A stretch of 64,000 nucleotides of DNA, taken from Hellea sp039977295 (GTDB lineage: Bacteria; Pseudomonadota; Alphaproteobacteria; Caulobacterales; Maricaulaceae). Under the pieces are notes generated by a model that was not told where the DNA came from, made no database searches, and worked only from the letters and a program-made list of their open reading frames with translations. The DNA lies in assembly GCA_039977295.1 (NCBI GenBank), contig JBDWDN010000009.1, forward strand, positions 620,001 through 684,000, given 5' to 3'. Positions 33,947-43,041 of the stretch are shown one piece after another. Position numbers and translations under genes: made by a program. Every line of letters begins with the position of its first letter. Position 1 is the stretch's first letter.

Positions 33947-34710
33947 GCCAATCCCACATCTGTCCCGCAAATTTTGTCCCAGAACCTAAAATACAGCCCG
34001 TAATTTCCTTTGAACTTCGTATGATGCAGATTGTGGTGGCTGGCTGTGATGATGTGTTTCCCCCACCACCCTTTGACCCATTTCTCTGGATAGACTTCCC
34101 AGCCCGCATGGTTGAACACCGCATTGATGGTCATAATCATGAGCAGCGCCAAAGCTGTGCCGACATGAATGGGAATAAATAGCGCCATGACAGGAAGGAG
34201 CCACGCTGCGCTGATGGCCTCAATCGCGTCGAAAGAAAAGCTTGCCCAGGGCGTGGGCTGCACGGAACGGTGATGGCCTTCATGCGTCCATTTAAATAAT
34301 TTACGGTGATGCATGACGCGGTGCGTCCAATAAAACCATGCATCTTGCGCAAAGAGATAAATCGCAGCACTGGCGGCAACCCATCCCCATCCGCTAGCCC
34401 CTTGAGGAATGCCCGCATACATTGCTGTTCCGCCTGCCTTCCACATTTCTAAAACAATTGCGGCGGGCGCGGCATAAATGAAAGCGCTTATCGTTGAGAG
34501 TTTGATTTCATTGCGGATAGTTGCAGATGTCGGCTCACGTTTCGAGAGGCGGCGGGCCTTCACCTTATCAGCAGGTCGTCTCCAAAGCGCCCAATGGATC
34601 GGCCAGACGATAAGAAAATAACGGCCAATAATAATCGCCGTGAACCCGAAATAGGTCAAAAGGGTTTGCCCTAAAGGTATCGGCCAGCCATTTGTGAGCG
34701 TCTCAAGCAT
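33943..34710 (-). CDS. Second sterol desaturase/fatty acid hydroxylase superfamily protein
   Basis: A 255-aa membrane protein with the complete His set: WTHRVMHHRKLF (H-x3-HH), WTHEGHHRSVQPTPW (H-x-x-HH) and SHHNLHHTKFKGNYGLYFRFWD. The third motif, with GNYGLYFRFWDK, is close to lathosterol-oxidase/C-5 sterol desaturase-like bacterial proteins. It is convergent with the 331-aa relative but clearly not a recent duplicate: lengths and motif spacing differ. It follows glpD on the minus strand with only 3 bp between them, so it may be cotranscribed with glpD. Confidence 0.9.
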   Translation of the reverse strand: MLETLTNGWPIPLGQTLLTYFGFTAIIIGRYFLIVWPIHWALWRRPADKVKARRLSKREPTSATIRNEIKLSTISAFIYAAPAAIVLEMWKAGGTAMYAGIPQGASGWGWVAASAAIYLFAQDAWFYWTHRVMHHRKLFKWTHEGHHRSVQPTPWASFSFDAIEAISAAWLLPVMALFIPIHVGTALALLMIMTINAVFNHAGWEVYPEKWVKGWWGKHIITASHHNLHHTKFKGNYGLYFRFWDKICGTDVGLA

Positions 34711-34713
34711 TGC

Positions 34714-36216
34714 CTATGCCGTAAGCGAATTAAACCAGTCCGTAAATGCGGCTTTTTCGGCATCGCTTAGATGGACACCTAACTTGGAGCGGCGCCACAT
34801 AATGTCATCAGCAGAAGTCGCCCATTCGTGATTGATGAGATAGCGGACTTCGATCTCATAAAGACCCTGCCCGAAATCTTTACCGAGCTTCGGCGCAGGC
34901 GTTCCGTCGCCGAGCACTAATGTCACCCGCGTTCCATAGGCGCGGCATAAACGGTGCAATAACGCCGCGTCCACCGATGGATAGCGCTTCTGCATGCCTG
35001 CATAAAAGGTGTCGAAATCGGCATTTGGGATATCTCCGCCTGGCAGTCCCGCCGTTTCCGTCCAGCCTTTATCTTTGTAGCCATAAAAGGGTTGCAGCTT
35101 TTCCATAGCATGTTCAGCGAGTTTACGAGACGTCGTGATCTTGCCGCCATAAATTGACAGGAACGGCGCGCCCTCCGTAAACTCTTCAATATCCAAAACA
35201 TAGTCCCGCGTGACCGCAGAGGCATTTTCTGATTTGTCATCATAGAGCGGACGCACACCCGCATAATCCCAAACAACATCATCAGGTGAAATGTCATTTT
35301 CAAAATACTCACTCGCCGCTTCGCAGAGGTAGTTAATTTCTTCTTGGCTGATTTTTACTGGGCCTTCCGAGAGATCATAAGGTTGATCTGTTGTTCCAAT
35401 CAGCGTGTAATTTCCTTCATAGGGAATCGCGAAAATTACGCGGTTATCAGCATTTTGGAATAAATAAGCGTGGTCACCTTCGAAGAGTTTCTTTGTGACG
35501 ATATGACTACCTTTAACAAGGCGAAGGGATTGCTCATTCTTAGTCCGTTGAATCTTCTTGAGAACCTCATCGACCCAAGGCCCAGCCGAATTAATAACAC
35601 CTTTGGCCGTGATCTCTTCGGTTTTACCATTAGACTTAATTACGGCCTTATACCCCTCACCTGATGGCTCGATGCTAAGCACTTCACTACGCGTCCTGAT
35701 ATCCGCGCCGCGATTCATCGCGTCGAGCGCATAAAGAACAACAAGCCGTGCATCTTCAACCCAGCAATCAGAATACTCAAAACCCATTTTAAACCGCGAT
35801 TCCAAGACCCCTTTATGTGGGGCCTTGTCCAGCTTTAAGGACTTTGACCCTGGCAGCATTTCCCGCCCGCCAAGATTATCATAAAGCAGTAATCCCATGC
35901 GCAGCATCCATGCGGGGCGCAGGCCTTTATCGTAGGGCAAGACAAAGCGCATAGGCCAGATAATATGCGGGGCCGCGCGCAGCATAACTTCGCGCTCAAT
36001 CAAAGCTTCGCGGACGAGGCGAAATTCATAATATTCAAGATAGCGCAAGCCACCATGGATGAGCTTGGTCGAACTTGAACTCGTATGGTTGGCCAGGTCG
36101 TTTCGTTCGCACAGCAAGACCTTAAGGCCGCGGCCCGAGGCATCACGCGCAATCGCCGCGCCGTTAATACCGCCGCCAATTATAAGAAGGTCGTAATCAG
36201 GCACAATTTGACTCAT
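34714..36216 (-). CDS. glpD: Aerobic glycerol-3-phosphate dehydrogenase
   Basis: A 500-aa GlpD, which oxidises sn-glycerol-3-phosphate to dihydroxyacetone phosphate at the inner membrane and passes electrons to quinone. The FAD site LLIIGGGINGAAIARDASGR, SSSSTKLIHGGLRYLEYYEF and the later YGGKITTSRKLAEHAM identify the family. The ATG at 36216 is preferred over an in-frame TTG at 36273. It is divergent from glpK, so both share a short (58-bp) promoter region. No glpF or glpR is in the window. Confidence 0.97.
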   Translation of the reverse strand: MSQIVPDYDLLIIGGGINGAAIARDASGRGLKVLLCERNDLANHTSSSSTKLIHGGLRYLEYYEFRLVREALIEREVMLRAAPHIIWPMRFVLPYDKGLRPAWMLRMGLLLYDNLGGREMLPGSKSLKLDKAPHKGVLESRFKMGFEYSDCWVEDARLVVLYALDAMNRGADIRTRSEVLSIEPSGEGYKAVIKSNGKTEEITAKGVINSAGPWVDEVLKKIQRTKNEQSLRLVKGSHIVTKKLFEGDHAYLFQNADNRVIFAIPYEGNYTLIGTTDQPYDLSEGPVKISQEEINYLCEAASEYFENDISPDDVVWDYAGVRPLYDDKSENASAVTRDYVLDIEEFTEGAPFLSIYGGKITTSRKLAEHAMEKLQPFYGYKDKGWTETAGLPGGDIPNADFDTFYAGMQKRYPSVDAALLHRLCRAYGTRVTLVLGDGTPAPKLGKDFGQGLYEIEVRYLINHEWATSADDIMWRRSKLGVHLSDAEKAAFTDWFNSLTA

Positions 36217-36274
36217 TTTCGCTTTCGAACATTTACAATTTGACCCTATCGCCTCCCCGCGCTTAAAAAGCAAT

Positions 36275-37750
36275 ATGGCTAATGTAATTCTTTCTATTGA
36301 TCAGGGAACAACGAGTTCCCGAACCCTTGTCTTCTCTCCGAGCGGCGATGTCCTCTTTACCGCGCAAGAGGAGTTCCCACAAATCTATCCCGCTGATGGC
36401 TGGGTAGAGCATGACCCCGAAGCGATTTGGGAGACAACCTTAAAAACTCTGCGCGAGGCTTACCGATTTGCGCAAGGTCAGGACGCGAAGATTGCGGGGC
36501 TCGGCATTACCAATCAGCGCGAAACCACGCTTATCTGGGACCGCAGCACGGGTAAAGCCATACATAATGCTATTGTCTGGCAGGATCGCCGCACCGCGCA
36601 AATCTGCCGCGAGATTAAAGCAAAATATGACGAGGAAAAGCTTACAGCAAAGACGGGCCTCCTCCTCGACCCTTATTTCAGCGCAACAAAAGCGGCTTGG
36701 ATATTAGACAATGTCGAAGGCGCAAGAGAAAAAGCCCTGAAGGGAGAGCTTGCTTTCGGCACCGTGGATAGCTTCCTCATTTGGCGCTTAACGGGCGGCA
36801 AAGCCCACGCAACGGACGCCACAAATGCCAGCCGGACAAATCTGTTCAATATCCATAGCCAAGACTGGGATGATGAATTGCTTGAGCTTTTCAATGTCCC
36901 GGCCTCCATATTGCCAGAGGTAAAAGATTGCGCGGATGATTACGGCATCTGCACGGCGCTGGACGAAGACATTCCCATTCTCGGCGTGGCGGGGGATCAG
37001 CAAGCGGCGGCAATCGGCCAAAGCTGCTTCTCAAAAGGGGATATTAAAAGCACTTACGGCACAGGCTGTTTCGTTATCCTCAATACGGGAGAAGACTGCA
37101 TCACTTCAAAAAACCGTCTGCTCTCAACGGTCTGCTACCGCCTGAAAGGCAAGACGACCTATGCCCTTGAAGGCTCAATCTTCATCGCGGGGGCCGCTGT
37201 GCAATGGCTTCGCGACGGAATTCAAATCATAAAAGACGCCGCCGAGACGGAAGCCATGTGCGAAAGCCTAGACTCAAATAAGGGCGTTTACCTCGTCCCC
37301 GCATTTACGGGACTTGGCGCGCCGCATTGGGACCCTGATGCAAGGGGCGCTATATTCGGCCTGACCCGCGATACGGGCCGCGCGGAAATTGCGCGCGCGA
37401 CAGTCGAATCTGTCTGCTACCAAACTTATGACTTGTTCAAAGCCATGAGCGATGACGGCGTCACGCCGACGTCACTCAGGGTAGATGGCGGAATGGTCTA
37501 TAATAATTGGATGGTGCAGCATCTGTCTAATGTCTTGGGCATCCCCGTTGATCGCCCTAAAGTCTTAGAAACAACAGCGCTAGGAGCCGCTTATCTGACG
37601 GGGCTGCAAGCTGGGCTTTATGAGTCGCTAGAAGAGGTTCAAGCCAATTGGCAACGCGAGGCTCATATCGAACCCAAGATGGATATCGAGACGCGCCAGG
37701 GGCTTTTGAGCGGCTGGAGCAAAGCTGTCGGAAAAGTTTTGACAGATTAA
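36275..37750 (+). CDS. glpK: Glycerol kinase
   Basis: A 491-aa FGGY-family kinase that phosphorylates glycerol to sn-glycerol-3-phosphate for GlpD. The N-terminal SIDQGTTSSRTLVFSPSGD phosphate loop, GLGITNQRETTLIWDRSTG, WQDRRTA, GDQQAAAIGQSCF and the C-terminal LRVDGGMVYNNWMVQHLS are typical GlpK. The FGGY signature regions are complete and the length is normal. Divergent from glpD. The tRNA gene lies convergently downstream. Confidence 0.97.
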   Translation: MANVILSIDQGTTSSRTLVFSPSGDVLFTAQEEFPQIYPADGWVEHDPEAIWETTLKTLREAYRFAQGQDAKIAGLGITNQRETTLIWDRSTGKAIHNAIVWQDRRTAQICREIKAKYDEEKLTAKTGLLLDPYFSATKAAWILDNVEGAREKALKGELAFGTVDSFLIWRLTGGKAHATDATNASRTNLFNIHSQDWDDELLELFNVPASILPEVKDCADDYGICTALDEDIPILGVAGDQQAAAIGQSCFSKGDIKSTYGTGCFVILNTGEDCITSKNRLLSTVCYRLKGKTTYALEGSIFIAGAAVQWLRDGIQIIKDAAETEAMCESLDSNKGVYLVPAFTGLGAPHWDPDARGAIFGLTRDTGRAEIARATVESVCYQTYDLFKAMSDDGVTPTSLRVDGGMVYNNWMVQHLSNVLGIPVDRPKVLETTALGAAYLTGLQAGLYESLEEVQANWQREAHIEPKMDIETRQGLLSGWSKAVGKVLTD

Positions 37751-37797
37751 TCAGCCTTGCTCGCCCTAAACCGCAAATTTTGAATGTCATAAAGTTT

Positions 37798-37874
37798 TGG
37801 TAGGGGGAGAGAGACTTGAACTCCCGACCAACCCGTTATGAGCGGGTGGCTCTAACCAACTGAGCTATCCCCCC
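37798..37874 (-). tRNA. tRNA with CAU anticodon (Met or lysidine Ile2)
   Basis: A 77-nt cloverleaf with encoded CCA (37798-37800). Acceptor GGGGGGA/TCCCCCT has a G1-U72 wobble; D-arm GCTC-AGTTGGTTA-GAGC; anticodon arm ACCCG-CTCATAA-CGGGT; variable TGGTC; T-arm GGGAG-TTCAAGT-CTCTC. The anticodon is CAT. The TTGGTC variable region and G-rich acceptor resemble tRNA-Ile2 (CAU read as AUA after lysidine modification) as much as elongator tRNA-Met. Initiator is unlikely because the three G-C pairs at the base of the anticodon stem are not in initiator arrangement. Confidence 0.93.
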
Positions 37875-37984
37875 ATTGATTGAAGGCGGTCTATAACGCG
37901 GCTTTTGGCTTTCGCAAAGAGGGAATTTGCATCATCTTTGGATTTCTCTGAATAAATTTGAGCAAGATGCCCTACAGCCTAACC

Positions 37985-39499
37985 TCAGCGCATCGCCAAG
38001 GCTACAAATTCACAGAGCAGCTTTCGCGTCTCGCGCGGATCGATGATGTCTTCAACCCAATAATTCTCAGCTGTTCGAAAAGGAGATGTCACTTTTGTCA
38101 AACGGTCTTTAATCTCAGCCAGTTTTTTTTCCGGGTTTTTTGAGGCTAGAATTTCCGCTTGGTAAGCGACTTCGACGCCGCCATCGATTGGCAAGCTTCC
38201 CCAATCTCCGCTCGGCCATGCATAGCGATATTGAAACCGCGTATGGTTAGACATGGCGGCGCCCGCCACGCCGTAAGCTTTGCGAATGATAACGCTCGCC
38301 CAAGGCGCAGTCGATTTATAAATCGCGTTCATCGTCTCGACACCCCGCCTTATCGTGGCTGTGCGTTCAGCTTCAAGCCCAATCATAAAGCCGGGATTAT
38401 CGACCAAGTGAATGACGGGCAGTCCAAATTGCTCGGCCATTGCTGTGAAACGCTTTGCTTTCTCTGCTGTATCCGCCGTCCATGAACCGCCTAAAAATGT
38501 AGGATCAGAGGCCAGCACGGCAACGGGCCAGCCGTCAAAACGGGCAAAAGCCGTAATTGTTCCCCTGCCCCACCTTCGGCCCATTTCAAAGACGCTGCCC
38601 TTATCCGCAACAGAGTCTACAATGCGCCGCATGTTGTAAGCCTTAGACTTATCACGCGGGACTATTGAGAGAAGTTTCTCGTCAGTGCGATCAGTGGGAT
38701 CACCGCTTTCAACCCGTTCCAACTTAGCGCCCACATAAGAGGGTAAATAGGACAAAAACCGTTTTGCCATCTCGAAAGCTTCAGCTTCATCTTTGGCTTC
38801 GTCGTCAATCACGCCGTTACGTGTATGAATGATCGAGCCGCCTAGACTTTCCTTGTCTTGCGTTTCGCCTAGCGCCGCAACAACTGCGGGGCCTGCCGTG
38901 AATATCTGCGAGAGCCCTTTGACCATGACGGAATAATGGCTCGCCACCATACGCGCCGCGCCTAAGCCAGCCGTAGGGCCAAGCGCCAAAGCGACAACAG
39001 GCACCGTATCTAGATTTTTGACGACATGTTCCCAGCCCGGAACATAGGGCACATAGGTAAAGCCCATATCCTCAATCATTTTAACGGAACCGCCCCCGCC
39101 TGTCCCGTCAATCATGCGGATGAGCGGCAAACGCATCTCATGCGCCATCTGTTCGGCCTGCGTAAACTTACGGTGGATAGAAGCATCCGCCGCGCCGCCG
39201 CGCACGGTGAAATCATCTGCGGTTGCGACAACTGGGCGGCCGGCAATTTCTCCGCGCCCGAAGATAAAGTTACTCGCGGCAAAATCTTTCAAATCGCCTT
39301 TGGCATCATAGCTCCCTTTACCCGCGATTTTCCCAATCTCGCGAAATGAGCCTTTATCGAGTAAAATTGCCATGCGCTGACGCACATTTAATTTGCCGCG
39401 CTCGGTCTGGCGTTTCAGCTTATCAGCCCCGCCCATTTTCTCGGCCAAGGCCTCCCGCTTGGCGAGTTCGTTGAGTTCAGCTTTCCAAGAATTTGTCAT
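37985..39499 (-). CDS. Acyl-CoA carboxylase carboxyltransferase (beta) subunit
   Basis: A 504-aa crotonase-fold carboxyltransferase of the propionyl/methylcrotonyl/geranyl-CoA carboxylase beta family. The ATG at 39499 gives the usual start (ELAKREALAEKMGGADKL). Features are MIDGTGGGGSVKM, GLGAARMVASHYSVMV, FTAGPAVVAALGE with SLGG (N-half oxyanion region), and LVDNPGFMIGLEAE with YGVAGAAM in the C-half. It transfers CO2 from carboxybiotin to an acyl-CoA. No biotin carboxylase/BCCP subunit is adjacent, so the partner must be elsewhere. Divergent from tesB over 72 bp. Confidence 0.92.
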   Translation of the reverse strand: MTNSWKAELNELAKREALAEKMGGADKLKRQTERGKLNVRQRMAILLDKGSFREIGKIAGKGSYDAKGDLKDFAASNFIFGRGEIAGRPVVATADDFTVRGGAADASIHRKFTQAEQMAHEMRLPLIRMIDGTGGGGSVKMIEDMGFTYVPYVPGWEHVVKNLDTVPVVALALGPTAGLGAARMVASHYSVMVKGLSQIFTAGPAVVAALGETQDKESLGGSIIHTRNGVIDDEAKDEAEAFEMAKRFLSYLPSYVGAKLERVESGDPTDRTDEKLLSIVPRDKSKAYNMRRIVDSVADKGSVFEMGRRWGRGTITAFARFDGWPVAVLASDPTFLGGSWTADTAEKAKRFTAMAEQFGLPVIHLVDNPGFMIGLEAERTATIRRGVETMNAIYKSTAPWASVIIRKAYGVAGAAMSNHTRFQYRYAWPSGDWGSLPIDGGVEVAYQAEILASKNPEKKLAEIKDRLTKVTSPFRTAENYWVEDIIDPRETRKLLCEFVALAMR

Positions 39500-39571
39500 A
39501 GGGCACTTTCGCAAGTGAACCATGCAAAAGTAAAGCTTGTTTTCACGCTCCGAACGCGGAATATCGCTCTT

Positions 39572-40462
39572 ATGTTTACGCTTCCAGAATTTCTCTCCAA
39601 AATGCATGTCGAGGAGATCGATAGTCTTCTTTATCGGGGCGAGGCTTTGCAAATGGGATTGCCGCGCGTTTTTGGCGGACAGGTTTTGGGACAAGCGCTA
39701 AATGCTGCTGTGCGCACCGTTGACCCTGAGCGCCGCCCTCATTCGCTTCATGCCTATTTCCTACGTCCTGGCGACCTTACCCGGCCGATTATATATGAAG
39801 TTGACCCTATTCGCGATGGTCGTAGCTTCTCCACGCGCCGCGTTGTCGCTAAGCAACAAGGCAAAGCCATCTTCAATGCCTCGATCTCGTTTCAAATTGC
39901 AGAAGGCGGGCTCGACCATCAAATCGATCTCCCCGCAGGGATTATCGGGCCAGAAAATATCTTGCCCGATATTGAGCATGTGAAAAAACTAGCCGAAAAT
40001 GACCCGAGCATTTCCGTTGAGACACTAAACCGGCGCAGCCTGCTCTTTAACACATCCGTCGTGGATATTCGAACGCCCGATTTGCATAAAGTTGTGAAGC
40101 CCGGGGAATATGACCCTGAATTTGGGTTTTGGTTTAAGTTCAACGACGATATTGGCGATGATCCGATTACCCACCGCACTTTGCTCGCCTTTATTTCCGA
40201 CAAAGCGCTCATGTCCGTTGGGATGATGCCGCATATGTGGAACCGCGACACGCACCGCATGATCGGGGCGAGCCTTGACCACGCCATGTGGTTTCATTCT
40301 GAAATCCGCGTCAATCAATGGATTTACTATCACATTGATAGTCCCCGCGCCGCCCGCGCGCGCGATTTTGGCCGCGGAAGTTTTTATACCCAAAGCGGTG
40401 AACTCATTGCCTCTACTGCGCAAGAAGGGCTAATCCGCATTGTCGAGAAAGCCCCTGCATGA
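39572..40462 (+). CDS. tesB: Acyl-CoA thioesterase II (TesB)
   Basis: A 296-aa double-hotdog thioesterase. LYRGEALQMGLPRVFGGQVLGQAL and RPHSLHAYFLRPGD are the TesB N-half; GASLDHAMWFH carries the Asp of the D/T/Q catalytic triad, and GSFYTQSGELIASTAQEGLIR closes the protein. It hydrolyses medium/long acyl-CoAs. The ATG at 39572 matches the family N-terminus better than the one at 39515. The divergent acyl-CoA carboxylase suggests a shared acyl-CoA role. Confidence 0.95.
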   Translation: MFTLPEFLSKMHVEEIDSLLYRGEALQMGLPRVFGGQVLGQALNAAVRTVDPERRPHSLHAYFLRPGDLTRPIIYEVDPIRDGRSFSTRRVVAKQQGKAIFNASISFQIAEGGLDHQIDLPAGIIGPENILPDIEHVKKLAENDPSISVETLNRRSLLFNTSVVDIRTPDLHKVVKPGEYDPEFGFWFKFNDDIGDDPITHRTLLAFISDKALMSVGMMPHMWNRDTHRMIGASLDHAMWFHSEIRVNQWIYYHIDSPRAARARDFGRGSFYTQSGELIASTAQEGLIRIVEKAPA

Positions 40463-40487
40463 TAGCCTTCGGGAAATGGAGGACATT

Positions 40488-41204
40488 ATGAAAAAGATTC
40501 TGATTTCAACGTTGAGTGTTTTAGCGCTTACGGCCTGTAATTCAGGCGCACCCACCTATATCACCACAGGAGATGTCCCCATGGCTAAAATTCAAGTATC
40601 CGCGACGGGAACAACCAATATGGCGCCTGACATGGCGACTGTGTCAGCCGGCGTTGTAACGCAAGGCAAGACGGCGCGCGAAGCGATGTTTGGTAATGCA
40701 ACAAAAATGACCCGCGTTTTCGAAGAACTCGAAGCCGCAGGCATTGAGAGAAAATTCATTACAACTTCACAGCTTTCATTGCAGCCTAAATATAATTACC
40801 AAAATCGCCAAAGCCCGAAGATTGAGGGCTATGAAGCGCGTAACACAGTGTCTGCCAAAACATATGACCTCGACACTGTCGGGGCGATGCTTGACGCGCT
40901 TGTCAAAGCAGGCGTCAATAATATTAACGGCGTGCAGTTCTCTATTAAGGACAGTAAAGCTGCCAAAGACAAAGCCCGTGAAGACGCAATCCGCGAAGCC
41001 CGCGAGAAAGCTGAAAGCATGGCCGCTGCTGCGGGCGTGAAACTCGGCAAGCTAAAATCACTCTCCGAGAGCGGCGGAAATTTCCGCCCGCAACCCGTCG
41101 CCTACGCCATGGAAGCCCGTTCAGCAGGCGGCTCCACACCTGTCTCCGCAGGCGAGCAGGCGATAAGTGTTACGGTGAATATGAGCTATGATATTGTGGA
41201 ATAA
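40488..41204 (+). CDS. SIMPL-domain (DUF541) lipoprotein
   Basis: A 238-aa lipoprotein (LTAC, Cys at 17) with a GGAGG ribosome site before the ATG at 40488. The SIMPL (DUF541) domain covers IQVSATGTTNMAPDMATVSAGVV through the C-terminal ISVTVNMSYDIVE. These periplasmic or outer-membrane proteins form ring- or cage-like oligomers and are linked to stress resistance. It lies 25 bp downstream of tesB on the same strand. A weak stem (TTAGAG/CTCTAA, 41227-41244) follows. Confidence 0.88.
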   Translation: MKKILISTLSVLALTACNSGAPTYITTGDVPMAKIQVSATGTTNMAPDMATVSAGVVTQGKTAREAMFGNATKMTRVFEELEAAGIERKFITTSQLSLQPKYNYQNRQSPKIEGYEARNTVSAKTYDLDTVGAMLDALVKAGVNNINGVQFSIKDSKAAKDKAREDAIREAREKAESMAAAAGVKLGKLKSLSESGGNFRPQPVAYAMEARSAGGSTPVSAGEQAISVTVNMSYDIVE

Positions 41205-41344
41205 TCCTCGCATCTGAAATTATAGGTTAGAGTAATTGCTCTAAGCCCAACATCACTCTTACCTATTTACGATTGTCGGTTTATTTTATCTGCCTAAGGC
41301 CTTAGGGCTGTATGACGGTAATTAAGTGACGTGTTGGGGATATA

Positions 41345-42598
41345 ATGCCAGATTCAAAATCAGACACTGCAGCCATCACCGCGCAAGCGCTGAATGCCCA
41401 TTTGAACAAGCTCGATGCTCAATTTGTCGGGCGGCGCTCCATGTTAGAGCTGATACTTCTTGGGCTTATCATGCATGAGCATGTCTTGCTGATTGGCCCG
41501 CCTGGGACAGGCAAATCGGCCGCCGTACAGGCGATGGCATCGGGCCTGAAAGTCAAAAGTTTTGAGTATCTTATTGGGCGCTTTACCGAACCTTCAGAGT
41601 TATTTGGAGGGCTTGATTTGAACGCTCTGAAAGACGGACAAGTAAAACCCGTCATCGATAATATGTTACCAGAAGCTGAGATAGCTTTTCTGGATGAAAT
41701 TTTCTTAGGCTCGACGGCTATCTTGAATTCTTTGCTGAAAATATTAAATGAGCGCACTTATCAGCGCGGGCAGTTTTCAGTGCGCACGCCTTTAATGTCA
41801 TGTGTTGCGGCGTCTAATCATCTACCTGATGATCCCCTATTGGCCGCCTTTGCGGATAGATTTTTGCTAACGATGTTCGTTGACCCGGTAAATGATGAAC
41901 AATTGCTCTCGCTTTTAGATGTAGGCTGGCAGCAATTTCAAAAAGACAATCCCCGCATCAAGCCTCTTCCAAAAACAACGATAACGAAATTACATCAAGC
42001 CTCGTTAGAGGTCGATTTGTCAGAGGTTAGGGAAGCTTATGCGCATATTATGCGTAAATTGCGGTTGCTAGGCGTGAACCTATCTGACCGGAAAATTGTG
42101 AAAGGGCAGAAAGCCATCGCGGTTGCGGCCCTGATGAGAGGAAAGCTTGTGGCAGGCCCAGAAGATTTATGGCCTGTGACCTATCTTGTGCAAGACCCAG
42201 CTCGGCAAAGCGAGGCCCGTGAGCTTTTAGAAACAGAGCTGAAAAATACCCATAATCCCGTTTTATCAACAAGCGCGGCAGAAGCGACTTATGGCGCCAC
42301 GGCGCATGCGGCCCAATTATTAGGACTTGGCGAAGCCCTGATTGCTGACAAACCGTCCCTAAGGACGGACGCAAATTATGAGATGTGGCTTGTCAGGCTG
42401 GAGTCGCTACAGACCCGCATTGATGCTGCTTTTGAGCCCAAGGATTTACCGCAAGGCTTGAGACTTCTCAGAACGAGCCTTATCTCTCACCTAGAAAATC
42501 AAGATGACTCCTCGCAAAAGGAAACATCTCATGAGCCGCAACCCGCCATCCCTATAACAACGCCTAAGCCTAATCCTTGGGGCGCGGGCAAGACTTAA
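41345..42598 (+). CDS. MoxR-family AAA+ ATPase (ternary conflict-system type)
   Basis: A 417-aa AAA+ ATPase of the MoxR/RavA clade. Walker A G51-P-P-G-T-G-K-S58, Walker B IAFLDEI (113-119), sensor-1 Asn158 (AASNHLP) and the MoxR-specific RFTEPSELFGGLDL and KILNERTYQRGQ segments are visible; the C-terminal lid follows (about 200-290). MoxR ATPases remodel vWA-containing partners. It opens a four-gene operon whose other members look like a bpX/vWA ternary system, with the next start overlapping its stop (TAATG). A GGGG ribosome site lies 9 bp before the ATG. Confidence 0.93.
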   Translation: MPDSKSDTAAITAQALNAHLNKLDAQFVGRRSMLELILLGLIMHEHVLLIGPPGTGKSAAVQAMASGLKVKSFEYLIGRFTEPSELFGGLDLNALKDGQVKPVIDNMLPEAEIAFLDEIFLGSTAILNSLLKILNERTYQRGQFSVRTPLMSCVAASNHLPDDPLLAAFADRFLLTMFVDPVNDEQLLSLLDVGWQQFQKDNPRIKPLPKTTITKLHQASLEVDLSEVREAYAHIMRKLRLLGVNLSDRKIVKGQKAIAVAALMRGKLVAGPEDLWPVTYLVQDPARQSEARELLETELKNTHNPVLSTSAAEATYGATAHAAQLLGLGEALIADKPSLRTDANYEMWLVRLESLQTRIDAAFEPKDLPQGLRLLRTSLISHLENQDDSSQKETSHEPQPAIPITTPKPNPWGAGKT

Positions 42599-43041
42599 TG
42601 AGCTGGAAGAAAATAGGACCGGTGCAGCATGTCTCCGCCCTACTGTGCCAAGGCATGGATATGTCGCCTATTTTACAGCGCTTACAATCAGGCCCCAAAG
42701 CCTATCAAGACATCGAACTGGCTCAAGGCGGCAATTGGCATGTGATTTTTGGTAAGGCCTTTAATTCTGAGGAAATTCTCTTGCCTCATATTGGCGGCGC
42801 GATCCCCTTATTTAAAGCCTTTCCCGACATTTGGATGAACGTCGGGACAGAGTTTGACCTGTCGCCCCGGGCGCAAAAAGACTATATAGAAAAGATACGC
42901 TTAGACCATGAGCTAAGCGCGCCCGAGATCGTCATTATACCTCAATTTTCAGATGAAGCCGCTCAAACCCTAGCGGCTGACATATTTGCCATTGAGCAAA
43001 AAGTGCCTGTGTCTCAGTTAAGTTTGCCGAGCCTTTCGTGA
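42598..43041 (+). CDS. Small ternary-system protein (147 aa), possibly bpX0-like
   Basis: A 147-aa protein with no signal or membrane segment (KKIGPVQHVSALLCQGMDM, GGNWHVIFGKAFNSEEILLPH, ELSAPEIVIIPQFSDEAAQTL). Translation is coupled on both sides: TAATG with the MoxR gene and GTGA with the vWA-like gene. In MoxR-vWA-beta-propeller ternary systems a short bpX0 domain protein occupies this place, so I suggest that identity from position and size. I do not recognise the sequence itself with certainty. Confidence 0.75.
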   Translation: MSWKKIGPVQHVSALLCQGMDMSPILQRLQSGPKAYQDIELAQGGNWHVIFGKAFNSEEILLPHIGGAIPLFKAFPDIWMNVGTEFDLSPRAQKDYIEKIRLDHELSAPEIVIIPQFSDEAAQTLAADIFAIEQKVPVSQLSLPSLS

